A DNA stretch of 64,000 nt from UBA1563 sp037440065. Its GTDB lineage: Bacteria > Bacteroidota > Ignavibacteria > Ignavibacteriales > Ignavibacteriaceae. The stretch spans positions 744,001 to 808,000 of the forward strand of contig JBBIUV010000016.1 of the NCBI GenBank assembly GCA_037440065.1, given 5' to 3'. Numbering within the stretch: position 1 is the first letter of the stretch; each line of letters starts with the position of its first letter. Of this stretch, positions 18,384-26,874 are shown piece by piece. Made by a program: the position numbers and the translations under genes. The notes beneath the pieces are model-generated. The model searched no databases. It saw nothing but the letters and a program-made list of their open reading frames with translations, and was not told where the DNA came from.

Positions 18384-19637
18384 TTATAAGTTATATGATA
18401 AACTGAGTGAAAACAAATTAGCTGTAGAATTATAAGTTCCGTTGAAAGGTTCGGAACCATAAGTAACACGGCTAACCATTGAATTAGTAATTGTTCGTTC
18501 AAAAAATCTTAAAAACAAATAGGAAACGTCAACAGATAAGTTATCCATTACTTTATATCCTACACCGGCAGAAAAACCTAATCTATCAGCATCCGGTAAA
18601 GTTGGGTCTACAAATTGATCTTTCACTGGGTTTTTATCATACAATAACCCGGCTGAGAAGTCCATGTCTTTGCAATACTTATAATTAGCACCGAAACGAA
18701 TAATATAATTATTTTCATACAGACGAGGTGCAGCACTCGAAGTGTTTGTTGATGTAAAATTAACTTTTAATGTATCGTAACTTGACCAACCAACCCATTG
18801 AAAATCTGTTGATAAAAGTAATTTATCATTGTATTGATAAGAAGCACCGATTACCAGTTGTTGCGGAGTTGTTAGACTTGCTGTAATATCACCGTTAGGT
18901 AAAGAAGAAGCAGCAAGCGCAGATCCGCCAGTTGACTTAGCGGTACCGCTAAAATCAAATTTTACTTCACTTCTATAGTTAACTCCAATATTCAAATCAC
19001 AATCCATCTTATACATCAAACCAGCAGTAAAACCCATGGCTGAAGTTGCATCACCGCTCATGTCAACATTAGCAATTGTTTCACCAAGATATGCGGCTGG
19101 AATTTTAACATCCTTATTAATTAAAACATTACCAAACGCATATTGTAAACCAACACCAATTGAGAAATTGTCGCTGATTTTATAAGCGATTACCGGATTA
19201 AGATTGAATGTTTCTACTGAAATCTCCGAACTTACAAATCTTCCATCCCATGCTTTAGGCCATTTTGTTCCTAATCCAAATGGGTTGTTAAATCCCAAAC
19301 CTGCATACAACTGATCATTGATCTGGTAGGTTGCGTAGAAATGGACAGGAGTGAATAACTGGCTTTCCATTTTGGTTTCATTCACTTTAGGACTGACACC
19401 TCTGAACGTAGAACTTGGAGCAATTAATGTTGTCCCCATCATCAATTTAAAGCCGCTCATTTGAGTAATTCCTGCATTATTAAAATACAAGATTGAAGGG
19501 TCCAACGCAGCAGCAGTAAAAGCTCCTCCCATTGCCATCGCCCGCGCGCCATGTTCATTGATTTGGAATCCACTTCCGAATGCCGTTGAGCAGAGAAGCA
19601 GAAAAGCGCACAAAGCAGTATTGAGTTTTTGTTTCAC
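18384..19637 (-). CDS. OmpP1/FadL/TodX-family outer-membrane transporter
   Basis: The protein has 417 residues. The start is GTG at 19637 with AGGAGG upstream; no ATG precedes the signal peptide. After cleavage (near FGS) the hallmark GFQINEHGARAMAMGGAFTA is followed by DPSILYFNNAG, matching the N-terminal hatch of FadL-type barrels. The rest alternates as beta strands and the C terminus is LSLSYNL. The family moves long-chain fatty acids or other hydrophobic compounds across the outer membrane. The SGNH-hydrolase lipoprotein gene follows in the same transcript. Confidence 0.88.
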   Translation of the reverse strand: MKQKLNTALCAFLLLCSTAFGSGFQINEHGARAMAMGGAFTAAALDPSILYFNNAGITQMSGFKLMMGTTLIAPSSTFRGVSPKVNETKMESQLFTPVHFYATYQINDQLYAGLGFNNPFGLGTKWPKAWDGRFVSSEISVETFNLNPVIAYKISDNFSIGVGLQYAFGNVLINKDVKIPAAYLGETIANVDMSGDATSAMGFTAGLMYKMDCDLNIGVNYRSEVKFDFSGTAKSTGGSALAASSLPNGDITASLTTPQQLVIGASYQYNDKLLLSTDFQWVGWSSYDTLKVNFTSTNTSSAAPRLYENNYIIRFGANYKYCKDMDFSAGLLYDKNPVKDQFVDPTLPDADRLGFSAGVGYKVMDNLSVDVSYLFLRFFERTITNSMVSRVTYGSEPFNGTYNSTANLFSLSLSYNL

Positions 19638-19691
19638 GTAACCTCCTTATGGTTTAGTGTTTTATATGTAGTTATGAATGTGAACAATTGT

Positions 19692-20192
19692 CTATTCGAT
19701 CCTAAAAAGTTTAGTTCCTTTTTCAACAGGAGTATTTTCGCTAACATAGATTTTTTTAAGTAATCCGCTGTACGGTGAGGTAACTTCGTTTTCCATCTTC
19801 ATAGCCTCTAATATCAGCACGGGCTCACCAATTGTGATTTCTTCATTCTCATTTTTCTGAATTTTTAATACCATTCCCGGCATGGGAGAAACAACATCCT
19901 CTTTATGATGACTTTTTTCCGAGTGGGCTAAAATAGTCTCGGCGTACTTTTCTAATTTTGTTTGAACGTTACATTCAAAATAATTTCCTTCGGTTAAAAT
20001 AGCAATTTTATTTTTATCTTTTACAACTTTTGTTATATCGAAAGTTTTTTTATTTAGTCTTATGAAATAGTGAAATTCATTCTCGCTGGACATGTCATAA
20101 TGATATTCTTTTCCATCAATCAACACTTTATCACTGTTGATGAATTGAACTACTTTTTCTTTTCCGTTTACAGTCACAAAGAGTTCACTCAT
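19692..20192 (-). CDS. accB: Biotin carboxyl carrier protein of an acyl-CoA carboxylase
   Basis: Starting at the ATG at 20192 gives 166 residues; this ATG overlaps the stop of the biotin carboxylase gene by eight bases (ATGAGTGA). An alternative ATG at 20243 would add 17 residues and a 59-base overlap. The C-terminal 70 residues are a biotinyl domain with VVSPMPGM and the biotinylation motif EAMKM (Lys132). The N-terminal domain is like that of propionyl/acetyl-CoA carboxylase carrier subunits. It carries the carboxybiotin group between AccC and a carboxyltransferase that is not in this window. Confidence 0.88.
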   Translation of the reverse strand: MSELFVTVNGKEKVVQFINSDKVLIDGKEYHYDMSSENEFHYFIRLNKKTFDITKVVKDKNKIAILTEGNYFECNVQTKLEKYAETILAHSEKSHHKEDVVSPMPGMVLKIQKNENEEITIGEPVLILEAMKMENEVTSPYSGLLKKIYVSENTPVEKGTKLFRIE

Positions 20193-21678
20193 GTTGAATG
20201 TCTGCCCATTTATTTGTATTGTAGACTTTTTTAGAAGGGACATGATTTTTCGGTAACTGCTTTAAATATGCCGCAAAGATCGCTGCAACATTTTCCAACT
20301 CCTCATTGATAAAACTAGATTCATCTCCCCTGCCGTAGGTTAGCAAATCCTCTTCAATGAGATTAATTGAATACTCCCCGTTGTTGAATTTTTTATTATG
20401 AAGAATTCGTTTTAGAAAAGAAATGTTGGATTTTATTCCAGCGATTAAATAATCGTTAAGAGCAATATCCATCCGCTTAATAGCTTCTGTTCTTTGTTTC
20501 TCCAGAACAGAAATTTTCGAAAGTAAGGGATCGTAAAAGCGGGAAACCTCAGAACTTGTCTCAATTCCTCTATCAATTCTAATATTCGGACCTGAGGGAA
20601 GGCGATGATACTCAACAGTACCGGTAATCGGAAGAAAATTATTTTCAGGGTCCTCGGCATAAACACGACATTCAATAGCATGTCCCAGAATTCGTAAATC
20701 TTCTTGTTTAAAACTTAGTCGTTCCCCTGAAGCAATTTTGATTTGTTCTTTAACAAGATCAATTCCGGTGATAAATTCCGTTACAGGATGTTCGACTTGT
20801 AAACGGGTGTTCATTTCAAGGAAGTAAAAGTTTTTATTTTTATCCATCAAGAATTCAATTGTACCGGCGTTATAATATCCGCACGCTTTAGCAGCATTAA
20901 TTGCTGCGGTAGTTATCCGGTTGCGTGTTTCGTCATCAACAAAAGATGAAGGAGCTTCTTCAATTACTTTTTGATGACGTCGCTGAACGGAACATTCTCT
21001 TTCAAAAAGATGGCAATAATTGCCGAATTTGTCGGCAATAATTTGAACTTCTATATGCTTTGGATTTTCAACCAACTTTTCAATATAAACCGAATCATCT
21101 CCGAAAGCTTTTAACGCTTCTCTTTGTGCCGAGGAAAATGCTGCTTCAAGTTCCTCTTCCGCAAATACACGTTTCATGCCTTTGCCGCCGCCGCCGGAAC
21201 TTGCTTTTAAAAGAATAGGATAACCAATTTCACTTGCATTTTTTTTTGCTGAATCAATCGAAATAATTTTTTCGGTTGTACCGGGAACGATTGGAACTCC
21301 ATGCTTCTTCATCAAATGCCGCGCAGCAGTTTTGCTGCCCATCATTTCCACCGAGCGGGAAGACGGCCCTATGAAAACAATTCCACTCTCTTCAACTTTT
21401 TTAATGAACGCAGCATTTTCAGATAAGAAACCATAACCCGGATGAATTGCGTCTGCTTTAATTTCTTTTGCTAAGTCTATTATTTTATTTTGATTAAGAT
21501 ATGATTCTGATGGAAGTGATTCTCCAATGAAGTGTGATTCATCTGCTAAACGTGAGTGCAGTGCGTATTTATCAACCTCGGAATAAACAGAAGCTGAAAT
21601 AATTCCCAATTCCTTGCAAGCCCGAATTATGCGGACCGCAATCTCTCCCCTATTGGCAATTAGAATTTTTTTAAACAA
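20185..21678 (-). CDS. accC: Biotin carboxylase subunit of acetyl/propionyl-CoA carboxylase
   Basis: The protein has 497 residues. The start is TTG at 21678, matching the expected N terminus MFKKILIANRGEIAVRI; no ATG is available. ATP-grasp signatures are present: the glycine loop SSGGGGKGMK near 165, ERECSVQRRHQKVIEEAP near 215, and EMNTRLQVEHPVTE near 290. It carboxylates the biotin on the carrier protein using ATP and bicarbonate. It lies 7 bases downstream of mutS2 and overlaps accB. The subtype (acetyl-, propionyl- or methylcrotonyl-CoA carboxylase) cannot be told without the carboxyltransferase. Confidence 0.92.
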   Translation of the reverse strand: MFKKILIANRGEIAVRIIRACKELGIISASVYSEVDKYALHSRLADESHFIGESLPSESYLNQNKIIDLAKEIKADAIHPGYGFLSENAAFIKKVEESGIVFIGPSSRSVEMMGSKTAARHLMKKHGVPIVPGTTEKIISIDSAKKNASEIGYPILLKASSGGGGKGMKRVFAEEELEAAFSSAQREALKAFGDDSVYIEKLVENPKHIEVQIIADKFGNYCHLFERECSVQRRHQKVIEEAPSSFVDDETRNRITTAAINAAKACGYYNAGTIEFLMDKNKNFYFLEMNTRLQVEHPVTEFITGIDLVKEQIKIASGERLSFKQEDLRILGHAIECRVYAEDPENNFLPITGTVEYHRLPSGPNIRIDRGIETSSEVSRFYDPLLSKISVLEKQRTEAIKRMDIALNDYLIAGIKSNISFLKRILHNKKFNNGEYSINLIEEDLLTYGRGDESSFINEELENVAAIFAAYLKQLPKNHVPSKKVYNTNKWADIQHE

Positions 21679-21685
21679 ATGCGAC

Positions 21686-24034
21686 CTATTTAAGTTCGAC
21701 GATAGTTATTCCTTCGCCACCGAATTCAACCGGAGCGAAATAAAAATTTTTCACACCTTCGTGCTTTTTAAGAATATCTTTTACCATTTTTTTCAAAGCA
21801 CCGGTTCCTTTACCATGAAGAATTTCAACACGATCATAATTGCCTGTGTATGCGGCATCTAAAAATTTAATTACTTCGAACTCCGCTTCGTCAGGTTTTT
21901 CACCGCGAAGGTCTAATCTATACTTTATTTCCGAAGTATCCGGCGAATAATAATTACTTTCAGTTGTCTTCTTAACTTCCTTTTTTGCAGGGACTAAAGA
22001 ATTTGTCTTTACTTGAATCTTTAACGAACCTACTAAGATGGAAGCTTCCTTTTTGTCTTTCGACATTTCAAATATTTTACCGGAAGTAGCGGTGTTCTTT
22101 ATTTGAACATAATCACCTATTTCAAAATTAAGAGAATTTGCGGATAAGTCAATATCTTCTTTTACAAAATCTTTTATCGAGTTATCTAGATTCGTGACTG
22201 TCTCTCTGGTTACTTTTATGCTCTCTTTATCGGCTTTATGTTCTTTTATTTCTTTAATGGTTTTTTCAATCGTCTTTTTGGATGTATTTAAAAATGATTC
22301 CGCTTCATGTTTAGTCTTTCTTAATATTTCCTTTTTTTCTCTTTCCAATTGAAGATTTTTTTGCTGATACAAATTCGTAAGGCTCGTAAGCCTGCTATTT
22401 TCAATGCTAATCTGGTTAAGTTGTGTTGTTAATGAATTTGATTTTTCTTCAAGATTAAGCAGCATCATTTCCATTTTTTGCTGATCACTCTCTAGAAATC
22501 CTTTAGCACTATTCAGAAAATTGTCATCAAATCCAATTCGTTTCGCTATCTCAAAGGCATAACTTGAACCTGGAAATCCTTGTTTGAAACAGTACGTCGG
22601 TTTAATTGCAGTTAAATCAAATTCCATTGAAGCATTTTCAAATCCTTCAGTTTGATGCGCCAACACTTTCAAACTGTTATGATGAGTTGTGGAGAGCACC
22701 GTAGCATTTTTTTCTTTTAAAGAAAGAAGAACCGCAGATGCAAAAGCTCCGCCGGCTGATGGTTCTGTTCCCGTTCCAATTTCATCAAGAAGAACAAGCG
22801 AGTTTTCATCCGCTTTTTCAAGAATGTTTTTTAAGTTCATGATGTGTGAACTGAATGTACTTAAATCATCTTCGATCGATTGTTTATCGCCGATATCCAC
22901 CAGTATTTTTTCAAATGAATGGAAATTACTGTCGGCATGGGACGGGATATGCATTCCGCACATAACCATTAACGACAACAATCCAACCGTCTTTAAAACC
23001 ACAGTTTTACCGCCGGCATTGGGTCCAGTAATAACAATTATTTTCCCACCATCAATCTTAAATGATAAAGGAATCGTTTTCTCGGCACCGAATTTATTTA
23101 GTAATATCGGATGTCTTCCACCTTGCAAGAAAAATGATTGTTCGTTATTTAGTGTCGGGAAAATTCCCATAACTTCGATTGAATATTTTGCCTTCGCGAA
23201 AACAGAATCGATTTGAGTAAGCGCTTTTAGCGAAGCCTGAAGCGGATGGCGGACTGTTCCGATCTTCTTTGTAACATCTTTTAAGATTTTCTCAATTTCT
23301 CTTTTCTCTGCGAACTGAAGCGAGATAATTTCGTTATTCATTTGGAGAGTTTCTTCAGGTTCGATGTAAACCGTTTGTCCGGTTGAAGATTCGCTATGGA
23401 TAAATCCTTTAATATGACGCTTATGTTCAGCTTTAATCGGTATGACCATGCGACCATCGCGAAGAGTTATAAATTCTTCGCGGGTAAAATCTTCTTCCAT
23501 AAATTGCTTTGAGATTCTTTGAACAATCCGGTTCAATTCATTTTTCTTTTCAGCAATTTCCTGCCGGATCTCATAAAGTTTTTTACTCGCTTTATCCTTT
23601 ATTTCACCGGTTTCCGTTATAACTTGATTTATCAAATGTTCAAAGACCTTATCCACAAAAAGATTTTGCGTCAACTCTTTCAGTTCATTCGCTTCCGATT
23701 GATCAGCTTTTAAGAATTGAAATGTATTTCGGGAAATTTCAGCTAATCTTTTTATTTCCAATATTTTTTTCGCAGAAAGCAAAGCTCCCTCGATTCCTGA
23801 GATGGCAAGATCTTCTGCTAAATCGGGTAGGTAATCAATAGGAGGGGAGCTTTGCTGAATCAGAATTTCTTTCGCCTGCGTCACTCTTGTTCCTTCGTTG
23901 ATCATTTCATTCTGATTTTCATACGGAAGTGACGACAGAATATTTTGTTTCCCATTTGCAGTGATGCAATATTTAGCAATAAAAGTAAGTACTTTGTCAA
24001 ATTCCAGCGCTTGAATAACTTCAGCTTCTATCAT
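21686..24034 (-). CDS. mutS2: MutS2 ATPase with Smr nuclease domain
   Basis: The protein has 782 residues, standard for MutS2. It lacks the mismatch-recognition domain of MutS. The core contains Walker A GPNAGGKT at 337-344 and Walker B LVLLDEIGTGTEPSAGGA around 413-430. A long coiled-coil segment at about 515-640 follows, then the Smr domain (about 708-782) with LDLRG and HGKGTGALK. MutS2 proteins act on branched DNA or on collided ribosomes rather than in classical mismatch repair. The ATG overlaps the stop of cvpA (ATGA), and accC follows closely. Confidence 0.95.
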   Translation of the reverse strand: MIEAEVIQALEFDKVLTFIAKYCITANGKQNILSSLPYENQNEMINEGTRVTQAKEILIQQSSPPIDYLPDLAEDLAISGIEGALLSAKKILEIKRLAEISRNTFQFLKADQSEANELKELTQNLFVDKVFEHLINQVITETGEIKDKASKKLYEIRQEIAEKKNELNRIVQRISKQFMEEDFTREEFITLRDGRMVIPIKAEHKRHIKGFIHSESSTGQTVYIEPEETLQMNNEIISLQFAEKREIEKILKDVTKKIGTVRHPLQASLKALTQIDSVFAKAKYSIEVMGIFPTLNNEQSFFLQGGRHPILLNKFGAEKTIPLSFKIDGGKIIVITGPNAGGKTVVLKTVGLLSLMVMCGMHIPSHADSNFHSFEKILVDIGDKQSIEDDLSTFSSHIMNLKNILEKADENSLVLLDEIGTGTEPSAGGAFASAVLLSLKEKNATVLSTTHHNSLKVLAHQTEGFENASMEFDLTAIKPTYCFKQGFPGSSYAFEIAKRIGFDDNFLNSAKGFLESDQQKMEMMLLNLEEKSNSLTTQLNQISIENSRLTSLTNLYQQKNLQLEREKKEILRKTKHEAESFLNTSKKTIEKTIKEIKEHKADKESIKVTRETVTNLDNSIKDFVKEDIDLSANSLNFEIGDYVQIKNTATSGKIFEMSKDKKEASILVGSLKIQVKTNSLVPAKKEVKKTTESNYYSPDTSEIKYRLDLRGEKPDEAEFEVIKFLDAAYTGNYDRVEILHGKGTGALKKMVKDILKKHEGVKNFYFAPVEFGGEGITIVELK

Positions 24035-24555
24035 TCTTTGATCGAATCTTTTTCAATAATGAGTTCTTTAATCGATGTTTTCGGATTGGGTCCGTATTCA
24101 CCAATGTAATCGATAGTTTTGGGAAGTAGTTTGTAGATTGAGGAATAAGATATTGAGTTGGTTTGATCTTTCTCTGAAGGGACTTTAAAAATGTGGAGTA
24201 GATATAACGCGGCGCTTACGAAATAAACGATTTGAATTACTCCAACAACTCCCCCGGCAATTCTATTCATCAGATTGTTAACTTTATCAAAGGGATGGAC
24301 AACACGTTTGAGAATTGATGTTACCATTATCACTACCAGAAAGACAATCAATCCCCCAAGAATTTCGGCTAAATATTTTTCAATTCCGAACATTTTATTT
24401 AACACACTACCGAGTGTATCTGATAAAAATATTCCGAGAAAAATTGCGAGGAAAAATCCGAGCGAACCGATAAGTTTTCTTACAAATCCATCCTTGAATC
24501 CAAGGATGAACGCAGCAACGGCAATTCCGCCGAAAATAAAATCGAGATAATTCAA
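24031..24555 (-). CDS. cvpA: CvpA-family membrane protein
   Basis: The protein has 174 residues. The start is TTG at 24555, overlapping the stop of the yqeY gene, with GGGAATGA just upstream. Four membrane helices (about 2-20, 28-47, 62-84 and 102-124) and the FGGIAVAAFILGFKDGFVRKL start match the CvpA family, whose E. coli member is needed for colicin V production. The cytoplasmic or periplasmic C-terminal tail is charged. The yqeY-cvpA-mutS2 run is translationally coupled. Confidence 0.85.
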   Translation of the reverse strand: MNYLDFIFGGIAVAAFILGFKDGFVRKLIGSLGFFLAIFLGIFLSDTLGSVLNKMFGIEKYLAEILGGLIVFLVVIMVTSILKRVVHPFDKVNNLMNRIAGGVVGVIQIVYFVSAALYLLHIFKVPSEKDQTNSISYSSIYKLLPKTIDYIGEYGPNPKTSIKELIIEKDSIKE

Positions 24556-25004
24556 TTCATTCCCAGAAATTTTTCTACAAGTGATTTCACAACCTTACCG
24601 TCGGCTTTTCCTTTTAGTGATTTCATCGCTGCGGGCATTAGTTTTCCAAAATCAGCTTTTGTTGATGCATTCACTTCTGCAGCAATGCTTTTAATTTCTT
24701 CAATTATTTCTTCTTCTGAAAGCTGTTTTGGTAAATATTCCTGCAATATTTTTAATTCTGCACTTTCCTTCTCCGCAAGATCCATCCTACCTGCGTTAGT
24801 AAACATTTCAACCGATTCTTTCCTCTTTTTAACTGCAGTGGAAAGCATCGCGATTTCATCTTCATGAGTAAGTTCTCTGTTTGCACCGCTCTTGTCGAAT
24901 TCAAGAATTAATGCACGAACAGAACGGATGGTCTCAAGCCGAACTTTATCTCCGGACTTCATAGCCGTCTTCATGTCTTCATTTATTTTTTCTCTTAAAC
25001 CCAT
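24552..25004 (-). CDS. GatB/YqeY-domain protein
   Basis: The protein has 150 residues, the normal size for YqeY. The helical pattern is characteristic: a KINEDMKTAMKSGDK start, an IRSVRALILEFDKS segment, EILQEYLPKQLSEEEI near 88-103, and a C-terminal ADGKVVKSLVEKFLG helix. The domain resembles the tRNA-binding tail of GatB amidotransferase subunits. YqeY itself has no firmly assigned role. The start is supported by ATGGAG upstream. Confidence 0.88.
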   Translation of the reverse strand: MGLREKINEDMKTAMKSGDKVRLETIRSVRALILEFDKSGANRELTHEDEIAMLSTAVKKRKESVEMFTNAGRMDLAEKESAELKILQEYLPKQLSEEEIIEEIKSIAAEVNASTKADFGKLMPAAMKSLKGKADGKVVKSLVEKFLGMN

Positions 25005-25100
25005 TTAATTCTCCATCATTTTTAATTCTATTTTTAAGATGTTTCAACTAACGACAAACACCAAATCAGTAACGGTCACAAAATTAAACCAAAATGTCTT

Positions 25101-25781
25101 CTAAAAAAATACAGTTACAATCATTTGCACGCGCACGTATTGACCATTGAGTTTCCCTGGTGAAAAACGAGTATTACGCACTGCACGCATTGCGGCTTCA
25201 TCACAACCGGAACCAATTCCCTGAATGATTTCCGTACGAAGAACTTTCCCCATTTCATCTATGTACGTTTTAACTAAAACTTTACCGGAAACATTGTTCA
25301 GCTTTGCCTGTTCGGGCATAACTACTCTGGATTGTATTGCACCGTAACCACCTCGTGGTTCTGGCATGTAATCAACTGCAGCATAATATTTTGTTTCGGG
25401 TTTAGGTTTTACTTCTCTCGGAATAGTCTCGGGAATAATTTTTACATCTCCAGCTCCTGAGCCATCGCCTTCTCCCTCTTTGCTTCCCGACAAAGTTTGT
25501 TTTGCAATTTCAACCGTATCTTTGCCTAATTTCTTAATGGCTTTAGGAACGGCAAAGATCGCCTTTTTTTGTTTACTCCGTTTTACGAATTCAGCTTTAT
25601 CAAGTACTATTGACGGTGGAGGTCCCAACTCAGAGTACTTTAAGATTCTTACAACCTTCTCAGAAATCTCTTCATCACTAAAAATATTTTGAAAAATTAA
25701 AAAGAAGATGATCAAAAAAAAATGGATACCAAGAGAATAGTAAAAACCGATTAAAATATTTTTTCTGAAAAAATCATTCAT
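25101..25781 (-). CDS. TonB-family C-terminal domain protein
   Basis: The protein has 226 residues. A single N-terminal membrane helix at about 11-31 is followed by a linker of about 90 residues with only modest proline content (PETIPREVKPKPETK). A TonB C-terminal domain covers about 140-226, with VSGKVLVKTYIDEMGKV, a CDEAAMRAVRNTRFSPG helix and a final beta strand. TonB proteins couple inner-membrane energy to outer-membrane receptors. No ExbB, ExbD or receptor gene is adjacent, so its partners are elsewhere, or it is one of the TonB-like structural proteins. Confidence 0.8.
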   Translation of the reverse strand: MNDFFRKNILIGFYYSLGIHFFLIIFFLIFQNIFSDEEISEKVVRILKYSELGPPPSIVLDKAEFVKRSKQKKAIFAVPKAIKKLGKDTVEIAKQTLSGSKEGEGDGSGAGDVKIIPETIPREVKPKPETKYYAAVDYMPEPRGGYGAIQSRVVMPEQAKLNNVSGKVLVKTYIDEMGKVLRTEIIQGIGSGCDEAAMRAVRNTRFSPGKLNGQYVRVQMIVTVFF

Positions 25782-25824
25782 TTACTTACTGCAAAAAAAC
25801 TTTCTTATCTTGTGCGATAATATC

Positions 25825-26874
25825 TTATTTACTCTTCTTTAAAAGAAATTTTGCCAGCACCGGAAAGTGGTCACTATAACCACCGAGATAGCGATTACCA
25901 CCGTAGGTTGGAAATGGTGCTCCTTCATATTTACCAGAATGTGTAACAACAAAGTCAGGTTTATAAATTTCAAAAGATGTACAAATTAGGTGGAATGATT
26001 TGTTTGTTAATAAATTTCCGGAAATAATTATTTGGTCGATCATATCCCACTCAGATTGATATTTATAACTTCCTTCCCCATTCATTTTTTTTGTGTAAGC
26101 CAGATTAAATAATTCATTCTGGTAATCTTTTGAATGCTTCTCCACATCACCGCACGAGAACGGCTGAGCGTTCAAAGTTTCTTTTATACTTGTGTTGGTT
26201 GGCTCATCATTAAAATCTCCCATTGCCAAAATATTTGTTTTTGGTGATTTCTCCACAAACCTTTCAATTCCCTCTTTAAGCTTCTGCGCCGCCGCAATTC
26301 TATTTGGATCTGAGGCCTCCGAACCTCCTCGTCTTGAAGGCCAATGATTGACGAACACATGTAACGTATCTTTTGTTTTTGTTAAAAGATTTGCATTTAA
26401 GATCAATCTGGTTGGATAATGATCGGGTAGATCAACCGTATCAGCATTCATCGAGAGAAATTTGAATTTATTTTGCTTAAAAATTAATCCAACATCTATT
26501 CCTCTTTTATCGGGCGATTCCTTGTAAACAATTTGATAACCGAGATCAGCTAGGTGTTTAGCCACCATTGTTTCAAGCACACTTTGATTTTCAACTTCGC
26601 ACAGACCAAGAATGTCCGGTCCATTACTATTATTCATTGAACGAATAACTCTTGCCATATTGAATATTTTTTTTTCGAAGCGTTCTTCCGTCCATTCTTT
26701 TTTTGAAGATGGAAGAAATTCGGAGTCATCATTCTCAGGATCATCTTTAACGTCAAATAAATTTTCTTGATTATAGAATGCAACTACCAGCGTATCATAT
26801 TTCTGCGCAAATATTGTATTTGCTTGAAACATTCCAATTACAAATAAAAGGGCAACAAGATTTTTTAATTTCAT
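25825..26874 (-). CDS. Secreted endonuclease/exonuclease/phosphatase-family protein
   Basis: The protein has 349 residues with a signal peptide (about 1-23). Metal-dependent EEP-fold motifs are visible: FYNQENLFD near 33, LGLCEVENQSVL near 98, FVNHWPSRRGG near 178, MGDFNDEP near 222 and the terminal GYSDHFPVLAKF with the catalytic Asp-His pair. Members act as extracellular nucleases or phosphodiesterases. The ATG overlaps the stop of the KUP potassium transporter gene (ATGA). Confidence 0.85.
   Translation of the reverse strand: MKLKNLVALLFVIGMFQANTIFAQKYDTLVVAFYNQENLFDVKDDPENDDSEFLPSSKKEWTEERFEKKIFNMARVIRSMNNSNGPDILGLCEVENQSVLETMVAKHLADLGYQIVYKESPDKRGIDVGLIFKQNKFKFLSMNADTVDLPDHYPTRLILNANLLTKTKDTLHVFVNHWPSRRGGSEASDPNRIAAAQKLKEGIERFVEKSPKTNILAMGDFNDEPTNTSIKETLNAQPFSCGDVEKHSKDYQNELFNLAYTKKMNGEGSYKYQSEWDMIDQIIISGNLLTNKSFHLICTSFEIYKPDFVVTHSGKYEGAPFPTYGGNRYLGGYSDHFPVLAKFLLKKSK

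Noticed and set aside
22689..23216. A 175-codon plus-strand frame inside mutS2
   Set aside because: It is antisense to the conserved ATPase core of MutS2 and has no recognisable protein features.
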